Origin: Gammaproteobacteria bacterium
GTDB taxonomy: Bacteria; Pseudomonadota; Gammaproteobacteria; Chromatiales; Chromatiaceae
Direction of reading: 5' to 3'
DNA length: 39,801 nt
NCBI GenBank assembly: GCA_009908845.1
Contig: JAAAOQ010000210.1
Location: 1 to 39,801 of the forward strand
How positions within the stretch are numbered: position 1 is the first letter of the stretch; each line of letters begins with the position of its first letter. The notes beneath the pieces were generated by a model. The model was given only the letters and a program-made list of their open reading frames with translations, searched no databases and was not told the origin of the DNA. This document shows positions 7,981-15,930 of this stretch, piece after piece. A program made the position numbers and the translations under genes.

Positions 7981-9834
7981 TCACGCCTGATCGCGCGACG
8001 ACTGGCCGCCAGCGCGCGTTAGCGCGTCGATCTCGCTCAGCAGGCGCTGATAGTCAGGAGAATCCGGCGGTGAATAGTGAAAGTTCTTGAACAGTCCGGT
8101 AAGCCGGTTGAAGTGATGGCGCACCGCTTCCTTGTCCGGATAGCTGTCGCTGCGCTCGACGACCTCCCAGACCCGCTCGAGCACCAGCTGCTGACGCGCC
8201 ATCGGCACCGAGGCGTCGACCGGATCGAAGGCGTCTTGCTGCAGGAAGACCATGTCCAGGAACAGCGCCTTCTGGTAGATCACGTAATCCTCGGTCGTGA
8301 TGCCCTCTTCGCCGGTGACCTGCATCATCTGCTGCACGGCGTCACCGCGCCCCAGGAGCTCCTTGAGCGCCTCGACGCGTTCGGTCCAGCTCGGGTCCAG
8401 ATGCTGAGCGTACCAGGCCGATAATTGCTCGAGATAGCGCGACCAGGAGATCAGCGGGTCGATCGCCGGATAGAAGCGCCGATAGGCGCGATCGTATGAC
8501 AGGCCCAGGAAGCTCTTGACGGTGCTCAGGGTGCCCTGGGTCACGGGCTCCTCGAAGTTGCCGCCGGCTGGCGACACGGTGCCGATCATGGTCAGGCTGC
8601 CGGTGCTGCCGTCGCCGGTGCGGATCAGGCCGGCGCGCTCGTAGACGCTGCGGATCGCCGATTCGAGGTAGGCCGGGAAGGCCTCTTCGCCCGGGATCTC
8701 CTCGAGCCGTCCGGAGGTCTCGCGCATCGCCTGCGCCCAGCGCGAGGTAGAATCGGCCAGCAGGAGCACGTGATAGCCCATCTGGCGGTAGTACTCGCCG
8801 ATGGTGATGCCGGTATAGATCGATGCCTCGCGCGCCGCAACCGGCATCGACGAGGTGTTGCAGATGATCAGGGTGCGGTCCATCAAGGAGCCGCCGGTGT
8901 GCGGATCGCTGATGCGCGGGAACTCCTGGATGGTCTCGACCACCTCGCCGGCGCGCTCACCGCAGGCGACCACCACCACGATGTCGACATCCGAATGCTT
9001 GGCCAGCGCATGCTGCAGCACCGTCTTGCCGGCGCCGAAGGGCCCGGGGATGCAGGCGGTTCCGCCGCGCGCGACCGGGAAGAAGGTATCGACGATGCGC
9101 ATGGTGGTGGTCATCGGCTCGTGTGGATAGAGCCGTTCGGTGGTGCGCTCGCGCAGCATCTGCTCGGTCAACGGCCGGCGCACCGGCCAGCGCTGGCGCA
9201 GGTCCAGCGAGCGCTCGCGGCCTTGTGCGTCGCGGATACGCGCGACCGGCGTGTCGAGGGTCAGGCTGCCCTCCTGAATCCAGGTCACCTCGACCTCACC
9301 GGCCTGATCGAAGGGCACCATGATCTTGTGCGTGAAGCGGCCCTCGGCGACGGTGCCGAGCAGCCCGCCGGCCTTCAGGCGTGCCCCGTGCTGCACCGCC
9401 GGGACGAACGACCAGCGCCGCTCGCGATCGAGCGGCGGGATGTCGACACCGCGCGGCAGGAAGACCCCGTGCTCGAGCGCCACCTTGTCGAGCGGGCTCT
9501 GCAGTCCATCGAAGACCTGGCCGAGCAGGCCGGGGCCGAGGATCACCGAGAGCATCTCGCCGGTCTGCTCCACCGGGTCGCCGATGGCGATCGCCCGCGT
9601 ATCCTCGAACACCTGAAGATCAGCCAGATCGCCGCGGACGCGCAAGACCTCGGCCTTGAGACGTTCCTGGCGCCCATCCGGCGCCGGCCGCCGCGGCATG
9701 ATCAGCACGACCTCATTCTTCTTCAGCAGGCGGCGTTGTCCGCCCTCCCAGCCGGCCTCGATGGTCGCCAGACTCTCCTGAACCGCAACCACACGGGCAG
9801 GCGCGTCTTGGCGATCGGCAGCGGATGGTGTCAT
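7981..9834 (-). CDS. atpA: V-type ATPase catalytic subunit A
   Basis: Catalytic A subunit of the soluble V1 sector, 617 aa. It hydrolyses (or makes) ATP as the A3B3 hexamer. Motifs include Walker A GPFGAGKT (264-271), the conserved ACGERAGEV following it, and the Walker-B region LLLADSTSRWAQAMRE. The non-homologous A-insert typical of V-type A subunits lies between about residues 120 and 200. The open frame extends to a GTG at 10014, but residues before MTPSAADRQD have no family character. The ATG at 9834 has GAGG eight bases upstream; the ATG at 9852 is the alternative. Unlike the other junctions of this operon, a spacer of about 190 bp separates it from the preceding DUF2764 gene. It is the last gene of the operon. 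Confidence 0.95.
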   Translation of the reverse strand: MTPSAADRQDAPARVVAVQESLATIEAGWEGGQRRLLKKNEVVLIMPRRPAPDGRQERLKAEVLRVRGDLADLQVFEDTRAIAIGDPVEQTGEMLSVILGPGLLGQVFDGLQSPLDKVALEHGVFLPRGVDIPPLDRERRWSFVPAVQHGARLKAGGLLGTVAEGRFTHKIMVPFDQAGEVEVTWIQEGSLTLDTPVARIRDAQGRERSLDLRQRWPVRRPLTEQMLRERTTERLYPHEPMTTTMRIVDTFFPVARGGTACIPGPFGAGKTVLQHALAKHSDVDIVVVVACGERAGEVVETIQEFPRISDPHTGGSLMDRTLIICNTSSMPVAAREASIYTGITIGEYYRQMGYHVLLLADSTSRWAQAMRETSGRLEEIPGEEAFPAYLESAIRSVYERAGLIRTGDGSTGSLTMIGTVSPAGGNFEEPVTQGTLSTVKSFLGLSYDRAYRRFYPAIDPLISWSRYLEQLSAWYAQHLDPSWTERVEALKELLGRGDAVQQMMQVTGEEGITTEDYVIYQKALFLDMVFLQQDAFDPVDASVPMARQQLVLERVWEVVERSDSYPDKEAVRHHFNRLTGLFKNFHYSPPDSPDYQRLLSEIDALTRAGGQSSRDQA

Positions 9835-10023
9835 CGGTGCATCCTCGGGCATCTTGGACAGGTCCTGTGATCGGAGGCCGACCTCACCCGCAGCGCACGT
9901 CCGAATCGGACGCGCCTGTACGCGAGCGGCACCGGCAATAAAGGAGAACGCGCTTCGTCGAACCGAACATGACCGCGAGTCTGCTCGCCATCGAAACGGG
10001 TGATGCCGTGGCACAGGGAGGCA

Positions 10024-10689
10024 TCAGCGGTCCGCCAAGGCATGCTCGAGCAGCGCGTCGAAGCGCTGCAGCGCGCGCTCGCTGTCGTAGCTGGTCCAGC
10101 GGGCGATCAGATCCCAACGTAGGACGTAGATCAGGATCGCCTCGAAATCGAGATAATGACCGTCGCTGAGCCGTTCCAGGCGATCCCAGACCACGCCGAG
10201 CAGCAGGCGCTCCAGGTCGACCGCGGCCCCATTGCGCAGGTGGCGCTCGGCCTCAGGCAGCCAGGGGAAGGCGCGCTCGAGCCCGAAGGCCGGCTCATGC
10301 CAATGGCGCTGGAGGTGGCCGACCCAACGGCCGAAGCCCCAATCGCGCCCGCGCGGCACGTCCTCGCCGCGGTGGCGACGACGCAGCGCGGCTACCAGGG
10401 TCCTCAGCTCTAAGCGCCAGATGACCAGATCGCGCACGAAGTCATTGTCGATGCGCTCGATCACGCGCCGCGCCTCCCGCACCGTCTGGGCATCGCTGCG
10501 CTCCGGCGCCTGCTGGGCCCATTCGATCAAGCGGCGGGCATCCTGCAGACAACGCGTCTCACCCTCGCCCAGCAGCGACAGGCGCTGGTTGAGGCGGAAG
10601 CGCGACAGCGGGGTCTGCGTCGCCCCGAACAGCGGACCGTGATACGGCAGCGCCGTCAGCAGCATCGCATAGCGATCGGGATGGGCCAC
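10024..10689 (-). CDS. DUF2764 family V-type ATPase accessory/C-like subunit
   Basis: 221-aa helical protein with the N-terminal YAMLLTALPYHGPLFG segment and internal RVIERIDNDFVRDLVIWRLELRTLVAALRRR typical of DUF2764. This family occurs in bacterial V-type ATPase operons that lack a recognisable subunit C; a central-stalk/C-like role is inferred from that context. The GTG start at 10689 has AGGGGG ten bases upstream and lies 16 bp after the atpE stop. The DUF2764-atpA adjacency is the same as in canonical operons, even though the operon as a whole is permuted. Confidence 0.88.
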   Translation of the reverse strand: MAHPDRYAMLLTALPYHGPLFGATQTPLSRFRLNQRLSLLGEGETRCLQDARRLIEWAQQAPERSDAQTVREARRVIERIDNDFVRDLVIWRLELRTLVAALRRRHRGEDVPRGRDWGFGRWVGHLQRHWHEPAFGLERAFPWLPEAERHLRNGAAVDLERLLLGVVWDRLERLSDGHYLDFEAILIYVLRWDLIARWTSYDSERALQRFDALLEHALADR

Positions 10690-10705
10690 GGTCGCTGCGC
10701 CCCCT

Positions 10706-11419
10706 CTATTTCACCATCCCTTCGAGGATGGCGCGGAAACGGGGTTGTAGATGCGCGAGCAGTGTCGCCGCGACCGTCTCGTCGGTCAGGTCGATCTTGA
10801 CCTCCTGGCCCTCGAGCGAGAGGTGGATGCCCCGCTCGGTTTCATCGGTCGAAACGCCGAAGGTCACGCCCTCGGCGAGGACGTTCCCGGCCAACGAGAG
10901 CACGAAATGCGACAGCGAGCCCTCGCGCAGCTCAAGCGGGTTGCGGCGCAGCTCTTCCGGGCTCACGAGGGCCTTAGGGAGCGTCACCTCGACCGCCTGA
11001 CCGGCATCGACGCCGGACTCGGCCCGCGCTTGGGCCGCGACCTCAAGGATCAGCCGCTCAAGAAACGCCTCCTGCTCCATCTTGGCCGCGATCAGCCGCT
11101 TGACCTCATCGCTAAAACGATCGGCCAGGTCTGCCTTGAGCCGCAGGACGGTATCGCGCATCGCCAGCCGCAGGGCCTCCTCGCCGCCCTTTCGCAAGGC
11201 GTCGGCCTCCTCGCGAGCGGTCTCGCGGATCGTCTTCGCCCGGGCCTCAGCCTCGCGCAGGATACGGGCAGCCTCGCGATGCGCCTCGGCCTCGATGCGC
11301 TCGGCGGCGTTGCGGCCGACCTGGACCCCTTCATCACGCAGCCGCTCGATCAGGGCCTCGACCCCCGAGGAGGCGAGCCCGCTTGCCGTGCTGCGATCGC
11401 GTTTGGCCGGATCAGTCAT
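10706..11419 (-). CDS. atpE: V-type ATPase peripheral-stalk subunit E
   Basis: 237-aa subunit E. A long Ala/Arg/Glu-rich helix (about 25-110, with RIEAEAHREAARILREAEARAK) is followed by a mixed C-terminal domain that binds the top of A3B3. The start ATG overlaps the atpK stop by four bases. The subunit forms the stator with I; no separate G/H stalk gene is present in this operon, as in other compact bacterial V-type operons. Confidence 0.9.
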   Translation of the reverse strand: MTDPAKRDRSTASGLASSGVEALIERLRDEGVQVGRNAAERIEAEAHREAARILREAEARAKTIRETAREEADALRKGGEEALRLAMRDTVLRLKADLADRFSDEVKRLIAAKMEQEAFLERLILEVAAQARAESGVDAGQAVEVTLPKALVSPEELRRNPLELREGSLSHFVLSLAGNVLAEGVTFGVSTDETERGIHLSLEGQEVKIDLTDETVAATLLAHLQPRFRAILEGMVK

Positions 11420-11862
11420 CCTGGAATCCCTCCCGCCAGCACCAGCGCGAAGACGAACGCGAAGACCGCGAAGCCTTCGACGATGGCGGCTGGCGCCAAG
11501 GACAGGCCGAAGATCTCCGGCTTGGTCTTGCTAGCATGGATGGCCGAGGCACAGGCCTGCCCCTGGCGCATCGCCGAGACAAGCAGCGCGAGCCCGGCCA
11601 GCAGACCGATGCCGAACAGCGCCGGCGCCGTCTCCGGGGTCACCTCGCGCTGCAGGCTGAACATGATGACGATGCCGTAGATCACCTGCGACGATGGCAT
11701 GACCGATACGCCGATGTAGCGGCCGTAACCCGACTCGGTATCGACCATCGCGCCGATCGCCGATTGCCCGGCCACGGCGCAGCCGATGACGCTGCCCATA
11801 GCCCCAAGGGCCATCGGGGCGAAGAGGCCGGCCCAGCCCATTGCAACGACAAACTCGTTCAT
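11416..11862 (-). CDS. atpK: V-type ATPase membrane proteolipid subunit K (rotor ring)
   Basis: 148-aa double-hairpin proteolipid with four membrane helices (about 5-31, 48-70, 80-103, 118-144). The ion-binding carboxylate E129 is in helix 4 (AIVEGFAVF); helix 2 has no carboxylate, as in 16-kDa V-type proteolipids. From memory of Enterococcus hirae NtpK, its Na+ ligands L61, T64, Q65, Q110 and E139 plus Y68 align with M55, S58, Q59, Q100, E129 and Y62 here, with matching spacing (Q-to-Y 3, Q-to-E 29). This predicts Na+ rather than H+ coupling. The gene overlaps atpI upstream and atpE downstream by four bases each. Confidence 0.93.
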   Translation of the reverse strand: MNEFVVAMGWAGLFAPMALGAMGSVIGCAVAGQSAIGAMVDTESGYGRYIGVSVMPSSQVIYGIVIMFSLQREVTPETAPALFGIGLLAGLALLVSAMRQGQACASAIHASKTKPEIFGLSLAPAAIVEGFAVFAFVFALVLAGGIPG

Positions 11863-13664
11863 TCACGCAACTCCGTCCGTTTGAAGGGTTTGAAGGGATA
11901 GCCCTCGCCGGCTAGCGCCCAGTTGTAGAACTCGATGAAGTTCAGGCGCAGCCCATGCACCACGCCGCTCATCAGCGCGAGCAGCAGATTCAGGGTGTGG
12001 CCCGCCAACAGGATCAGGATCGCCAACAGGAGTCCAATGCCGGGCAGCCCGTCGGCGGTATCGCGGGCGAGCCCGTTGAAGGTCATTGCCATCGAGGCCG
12101 AGGCTAGCCCGAGCGCGAAGAGCCGGAGGTAGGAGAGCACATCGCCGAACGCCTGCGTGACCCGTACCAGGCTGCTCAAGCCGTCGAAGGCGCGCAGGGC
12201 CAGGGCCTTAAGCCCGTCGATGCGGCGGTCGCTGCCGAGCAGCAGCACCACCGCCAGGCCCGATATCAACAGCCCTTGGGCCGTGATCGAGAGCCATTCC
12301 GGCGCGCTGGCACCGTGCAGAATCCAGAGTGCGAAACCGCCGATCATGGCCGCGATCCAGCCGAGCGCGACCCGTCCGGCGGCGCGGCCGCGCGCCGCGA
12401 TCGCCATCTCCAGATTCGCCATCACCAGATGGGCGACGCCGATCGCGACCGAGATCCGCATCATGGTCTCGAAGTCGTTGATATCGAGCAGATGGACTCG
12501 CCCGAACAGGGTCTCCGGGGCCGGCGCGAAGCCGAAGTAACTGCCGACCAACATCCCCCAGAGCACCGAGGTGCCGACCAGGGTCGCGGCAAGCAGCCGC
12601 ATGCGCCGGCCGACCTCAGTGCGCCCGAGCCGGCCCCAGTACAGCACCAGCAGCAATCCGAGCAGCAGCGCATAGCCGGCGTCGGACAGGATCATCGCGA
12701 AGAAGGCCGCAAACGAGAAGAACAGCACCCGCGAGGGGTCCCAGGCGTCATAGGCCGGCATCTGGTAGAAGGCCACCAGATCCTGACCGGCCGCGATGGC
12801 GGGCGGATTCTCGAGCAAGGTCGGCGGCGCATCCTCGGGCGCCGGCGGTTCGACCAGCAGCGCCAGCCCGCGCGCCTCGGTCAGTCCCTGCACCGCTTCC
12901 AGTGCCGCATCGGGCGCCCAGCCTTGGACCAGGAAGAGGTTGTCCTCGTCGCGCGTCTGCGCATGGGCCAGACGCAGCTGGGCCTGATCCTCGGCCTCCG
13001 CGAGGTGACTAGAGATCAGGTAGACCCAGCGCGTCAATGCCTGGTGCTCGGCCTGGATCGCCTCGAGCTCGACCTCGGCGGCCTCGAGCCGCCGCTTCAC
13101 CTCGGAAAGACTCAGCGCCCCGGTCAGGGTGCGCGGCACCGGTAGCGCATCGCGCGGCGGCTCATCGGGATGGATCACGACCACCCAGGCCTGGCGGTTA
13201 TCCCGATGCACCACCTGCCAGGGCAGCTCGAGGGTCTCGAGCTGGCGCAGCTGACGCTGCGGCAGGATGTAGAACCAGAGCTTGCGCCCGGCCAGATCCG
13301 CCTCGGGCGGCAGCTCGAAATCGCCCCAGGGCTCCAGCTCGGCGGCCCGCTCGGCCAGCGCGTCGCGACGGTCGCTGACCTCGCGCCGGCGCTGCTGGTT
13401 CTCGAGCACGGCCCGCACGACCGTCTCCAGGTCGAAGTCCTCAGGATCGCGAACCTGGCGGCGCTTATCCCGCACGTCCTGCAGATAGCGCAGCGCCTGC
13501 ACCGCTTCGACGGCGCGCCCAGTGGGCTCCTTCTCGGGCTCACGCGGGGCGGGGCGCAGCGGGATCAGGTGCAGGCAACCGAGGTCCTGCAATGCCGTGA
13601 GCACGGCATGCTTGTCGCTGGTGAGGCCGGCGATGGTCAAGCGATTCAGGTTCTGGATACTCAT
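11859..13664 (-). CDS. atpI: V-type ATPase membrane stator subunit I (a-type)
   Basis: 601-aa subunit. Residues about 1-300 are soluble and partly coiled-coil (e.g. EVKRRLEAAEVELEAIQAEH), reaching up to the stalks. Residues about 310-590 contain seven or eight membrane helices that carry the ion half-channels. The conserved SYLRLFALGLASASMAMTFN and HGLRLNFIEFYNWALAGEG segments near the C-terminus are family hallmarks; the latter holds an Arg at a position like the essential stator Arg. ATG overlaps the atpD stop as ATGA. Confidence 0.93.
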   Translation of the reverse strand: MSIQNLNRLTIAGLTSDKHAVLTALQDLGCLHLIPLRPAPREPEKEPTGRAVEAVQALRYLQDVRDKRRQVRDPEDFDLETVVRAVLENQQRRREVSDRRDALAERAAELEPWGDFELPPEADLAGRKLWFYILPQRQLRQLETLELPWQVVHRDNRQAWVVVIHPDEPPRDALPVPRTLTGALSLSEVKRRLEAAEVELEAIQAEHQALTRWVYLISSHLAEAEDQAQLRLAHAQTRDEDNLFLVQGWAPDAALEAVQGLTEARGLALLVEPPAPEDAPPTLLENPPAIAAGQDLVAFYQMPAYDAWDPSRVLFFSFAAFFAMILSDAGYALLLGLLLVLYWGRLGRTEVGRRMRLLAATLVGTSVLWGMLVGSYFGFAPAPETLFGRVHLLDINDFETMMRISVAIGVAHLVMANLEMAIAARGRAAGRVALGWIAAMIGGFALWILHGASAPEWLSITAQGLLISGLAVVLLLGSDRRIDGLKALALRAFDGLSSLVRVTQAFGDVLSYLRLFALGLASASMAMTFNGLARDTADGLPGIGLLLAILILLAGHTLNLLLALMSGVVHGLRLNFIEFYNWALAGEGYPFKPFKRTELRE

Positions 13665-14266
13665 GCCAGGGACTCCCGCAACCGCTTGTTCTTTGCAATC
13701 TTCGAGCGCACGATGGCCGCACGCTCGGCATCGGAGAGGTAGACGCGGATGCGCTTGATGTTCTCGCGCGTGCGCGGGATCAGCACCTTGTCGAACAGAT
13801 TGACGCGTTGCGTGACCTTGCGCACGGCCGCGTCGAGCTCCGCGATGCGCTGCTCGTAGAGGTCCGCCAACACGCGCTGGTGCAGCGTCTCCGCAAGCAG
13901 CTCGAGCAGCGCATCGACCCAGTGCGGCTTCGTCAGCAGGCCATAGTCCGCGCGTTCCAGGTCCAGCCCCTCCAGCCGCGGCAGCCGCACCCCGAGCAGA
14001 TTCTCCTCCCCGATTCGGAGCCCGCGCACGCGCACCAGGTCCTCGACCGCGACCTCGCGGTAGGCGAGCATCGGCAGGGTCTCGCGCACGCGCTCGCGCA
14101 GCGCATCGATGCGGCGAAGGGCCTCGTCGCGAGCGGCCATCTCCTTAGCGCGCTCGGCCATCAGCTGTCGGCGCTTCAGATCGAGCGACGGCAGGAACCG
14201 CTCGTAGGTGCGCAATGCCTGGTTTTGCTTGGCGAGCGAGGCCTTGCTGAGGCTGACACGGGACAT
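13661..14266 (-). CDS. atpD: V-type ATPase central-stalk subunit D
   Basis: 201-aa subunit D, the rotor shaft that fits inside A3B3 (functional counterpart of F-type gamma). The N-terminal helix has LSKASLAKQNQALRTYERFLPSLDLKRRQL. The C-terminal helix, RVNLFDKVLIPRTRENIKRIRVYLSDAERA, is the D-subunit signature. The start is an ATG with GGAG ten bases upstream, 52 bp after the atpB stop. Confidence 0.93.
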   Translation of the reverse strand: MSRVSLSKASLAKQNQALRTYERFLPSLDLKRRQLMAERAKEMAARDEALRRIDALRERVRETLPMLAYREVAVEDLVRVRGLRIGEENLLGVRLPRLEGLDLERADYGLLTKPHWVDALLELLAETLHQRVLADLYEQRIAELDAAVRKVTQRVNLFDKVLIPRTRENIKRIRVYLSDAERAAIVRSKIAKNKRLRESLA

Positions 14267-14318
14267 CGCTGCGGGTCTCCGAGAGGGTCTTTGAGATGCG
14301 CCCTAGGATGATCTCCAA

Positions 14319-15689
14319 TCAGGCCACCGTCGACATGCCGTCGTCGGGCTCGAGCTGCGGTAGATACTTGTCGACCAGGCTCTCCTTCATCAGCAGCTCA
14401 TCGCGCTCGAAGCATTCAGCGAGCGTCTGCCAGCACAGGTCGAGGCCCTGCTCGAGCGGCAGGCTGACGTCGATGTCCATGAAACGCTCGCGGAACAGCT
14501 GGCCGTACTTCAGCAGCCGCAGGTCGAATTCGGACAGATCGAAGGCCATCGCCTGCTTCTGCTCGGCATCGCGCGCGCCTGAGTAGAAGCGGATCATGGT
14601 GTTCATGATCTGGCCGTGGTCCTCGCGCGTCACCTTGCCGATCACGTGCTGCTTCAGCCGCGACAGCGAGCCGAACGGATCGAGCATACCGTCGTGCAGA
14701 TAGAACTGGCCTTCGGTGATGTAGCCGGTGTTGTCTGGCACCGGATGCGTGACGTCGCCGCCGGGCATCGTGGTCACGCTGAGGATGGTCAGCGAACCGG
14801 CGTCCTTGAAATCGGCCGCCTTCTCGTAGCGGCGCGCGAGCTGAGAGTAGAGATCGCCCATGTAGCCGCGGTTGGACGGCACCGCCTCCATCGCGATACC
14901 GACCTCCTTCATCGCGTCGGCATAGGCGGTCATGTCGGTCAGCAGCACCAGCACGCGCTTGCCCTCATCGACCGCGAACCGCTCGGCGACGGCGAGCGCC
15001 ATATCGGGCACCAGCAGCCGCTCGACCACCGGGTCCGAGGCCAGATTCACGAACATGACCGTGCGCGCGAAGACACCGGCGTCCTCGAAGCGACGCACGA
15101 AATAGTGATAATCGTCGAAGATCAGCCCCAGGCCGCCGAACACCACGATGTCCGCATCGGCCTGGATGCCGATGCGCGCGAGCAGGGCGTTGTAGGGCTC
15201 GCCGGCGACCGAGAAGATCGGGATCTTTTGGCTCTCCACCAGCGAGTTGAAGATGTCGATCATCGGCACATTGGTCCGCACCATCTTCGAGGCGAGCAGG
15301 CGCCGGGAAGGATTCGCCGAAGGACCGTCGATCTCGATCTTCGGGTCCTGCGACAGGTTCGGCCCCGTGTCGAAGGGCGTGCCGTCGCCTCGGAACACCC
15401 GCCCACGCACGTTGGCCGAGTAGGTGGCACGCATCGGATGACCGAAGAAGCGCACCGAGGCACGGGTCGTCAGCCCTTTGGTGCCGCCGAACACCTGCAA
15501 TGAGACGAGCTCGCGCTCGAGCTTGATCACGCGCGCCAGCGATTGGAAGCCGCCCGGGTCCTCGACCAGGCCCAGGTCGCCGAAGGCGACGGGCTGCGCA
15601 TCACTGGCGGCCGCGGGTGGGACCGAGACCTTGAGGAGATCGCCGACGATCGCGATCACCTTCGAATAGCGGACAAGGCTCTGGGACAT
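14319..15689 (-). CDS. atpB: V-type ATPase non-catalytic subunit B
   Basis: 456-aa B subunit; it forms the hexamer with A and binds nucleotide at the interface. It lacks a functional Walker A, as expected. Recognisable segments are RASVRFFGHPMRA, DIFNSLVESQKIPIFSVAGEPYN, VLVLLTDMTAYADAMKEVG, NRGYMGDLYSQLARRYE and LPLEQGLDLCWQTL. It is the promoter-proximal gene of the operon here; in most bacterial V-type operons it follows atpA. Four 15-bp repeats lie 25-84 bases upstream of its ATG. Confidence 0.95.
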   Translation of the reverse strand: MSQSLVRYSKVIAIVGDLLKVSVPPAAASDAQPVAFGDLGLVEDPGGFQSLARVIKLERELVSLQVFGGTKGLTTRASVRFFGHPMRATYSANVRGRVFRGDGTPFDTGPNLSQDPKIEIDGPSANPSRRLLASKMVRTNVPMIDIFNSLVESQKIPIFSVAGEPYNALLARIGIQADADIVVFGGLGLIFDDYHYFVRRFEDAGVFARTVMFVNLASDPVVERLLVPDMALAVAERFAVDEGKRVLVLLTDMTAYADAMKEVGIAMEAVPSNRGYMGDLYSQLARRYEKAADFKDAGSLTILSVTTMPGGDVTHPVPDNTGYITEGQFYLHDGMLDPFGSLSRLKQHVIGKVTREDHGQIMNTMIRFYSGARDAEQKQAMAFDLSEFDLRLLKYGQLFRERFMDIDVSLPLEQGLDLCWQTLAECFERDELLMKESLVDKYLPQLEPDDGMSTVA

Positions 15690-15713
15690 GGGCTTCGGTT
15701 TTCCTGGACTCTA

Positions 15714-15773
15714 GACTGACCTGCTCAGGGCTTACCTGTTCAGAGCTGACTTGCTCAGAACTGACTTGCTCAG
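15714..15773 (-). repeat. Four tandem 15-bp repeats in the atpB leader/promoter
   Basis: Read on the minus strand, the units are close variants of CTGAGCAAGTCAGTT. On the plus strand they lie at 15714-15728, 15729-15743, 15744-15758 and 15759-15773. The two units farthest from atpB differ at one position from each other; the other two are more diverged. They lie directly upstream of the first atp gene, so they may be iterated regulator sites or a repeated leader RNA element. No terminator or clear promoter was seen between them and the ATG. Confidence 0.85.
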
Positions 15774-15930
15774 AACTCGGGGCGCCGAGCTCAGGCGCCC
15801 GAGATCACCAATGGCCGTCCGTGCTCAGCTCATCGAGACGGGTTGAAGCGTTCGTTCCATGCGCGCCTCGGCGTGCCATCCAGGCCTGGGACGGCGGCCG
15901 ACAACGGCCCCTCTACGCTCAGGTGCTGAA

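Noticed and set aside
9835-10014. N-terminal extension of atpA to GTG 10014
   Set aside because: The extra 60 residues are Arg/Cys/Ser-rich and unlike any A subunit, whereas ATG 9834 has a good ribosome-binding site.
15714-15773. Plasmid-type replication iterons
   Set aside because: Only four 15-bp units, with no rep gene, DnaA boxes or A/T-rich unwinding region beside them; an operon-control role is more likely.
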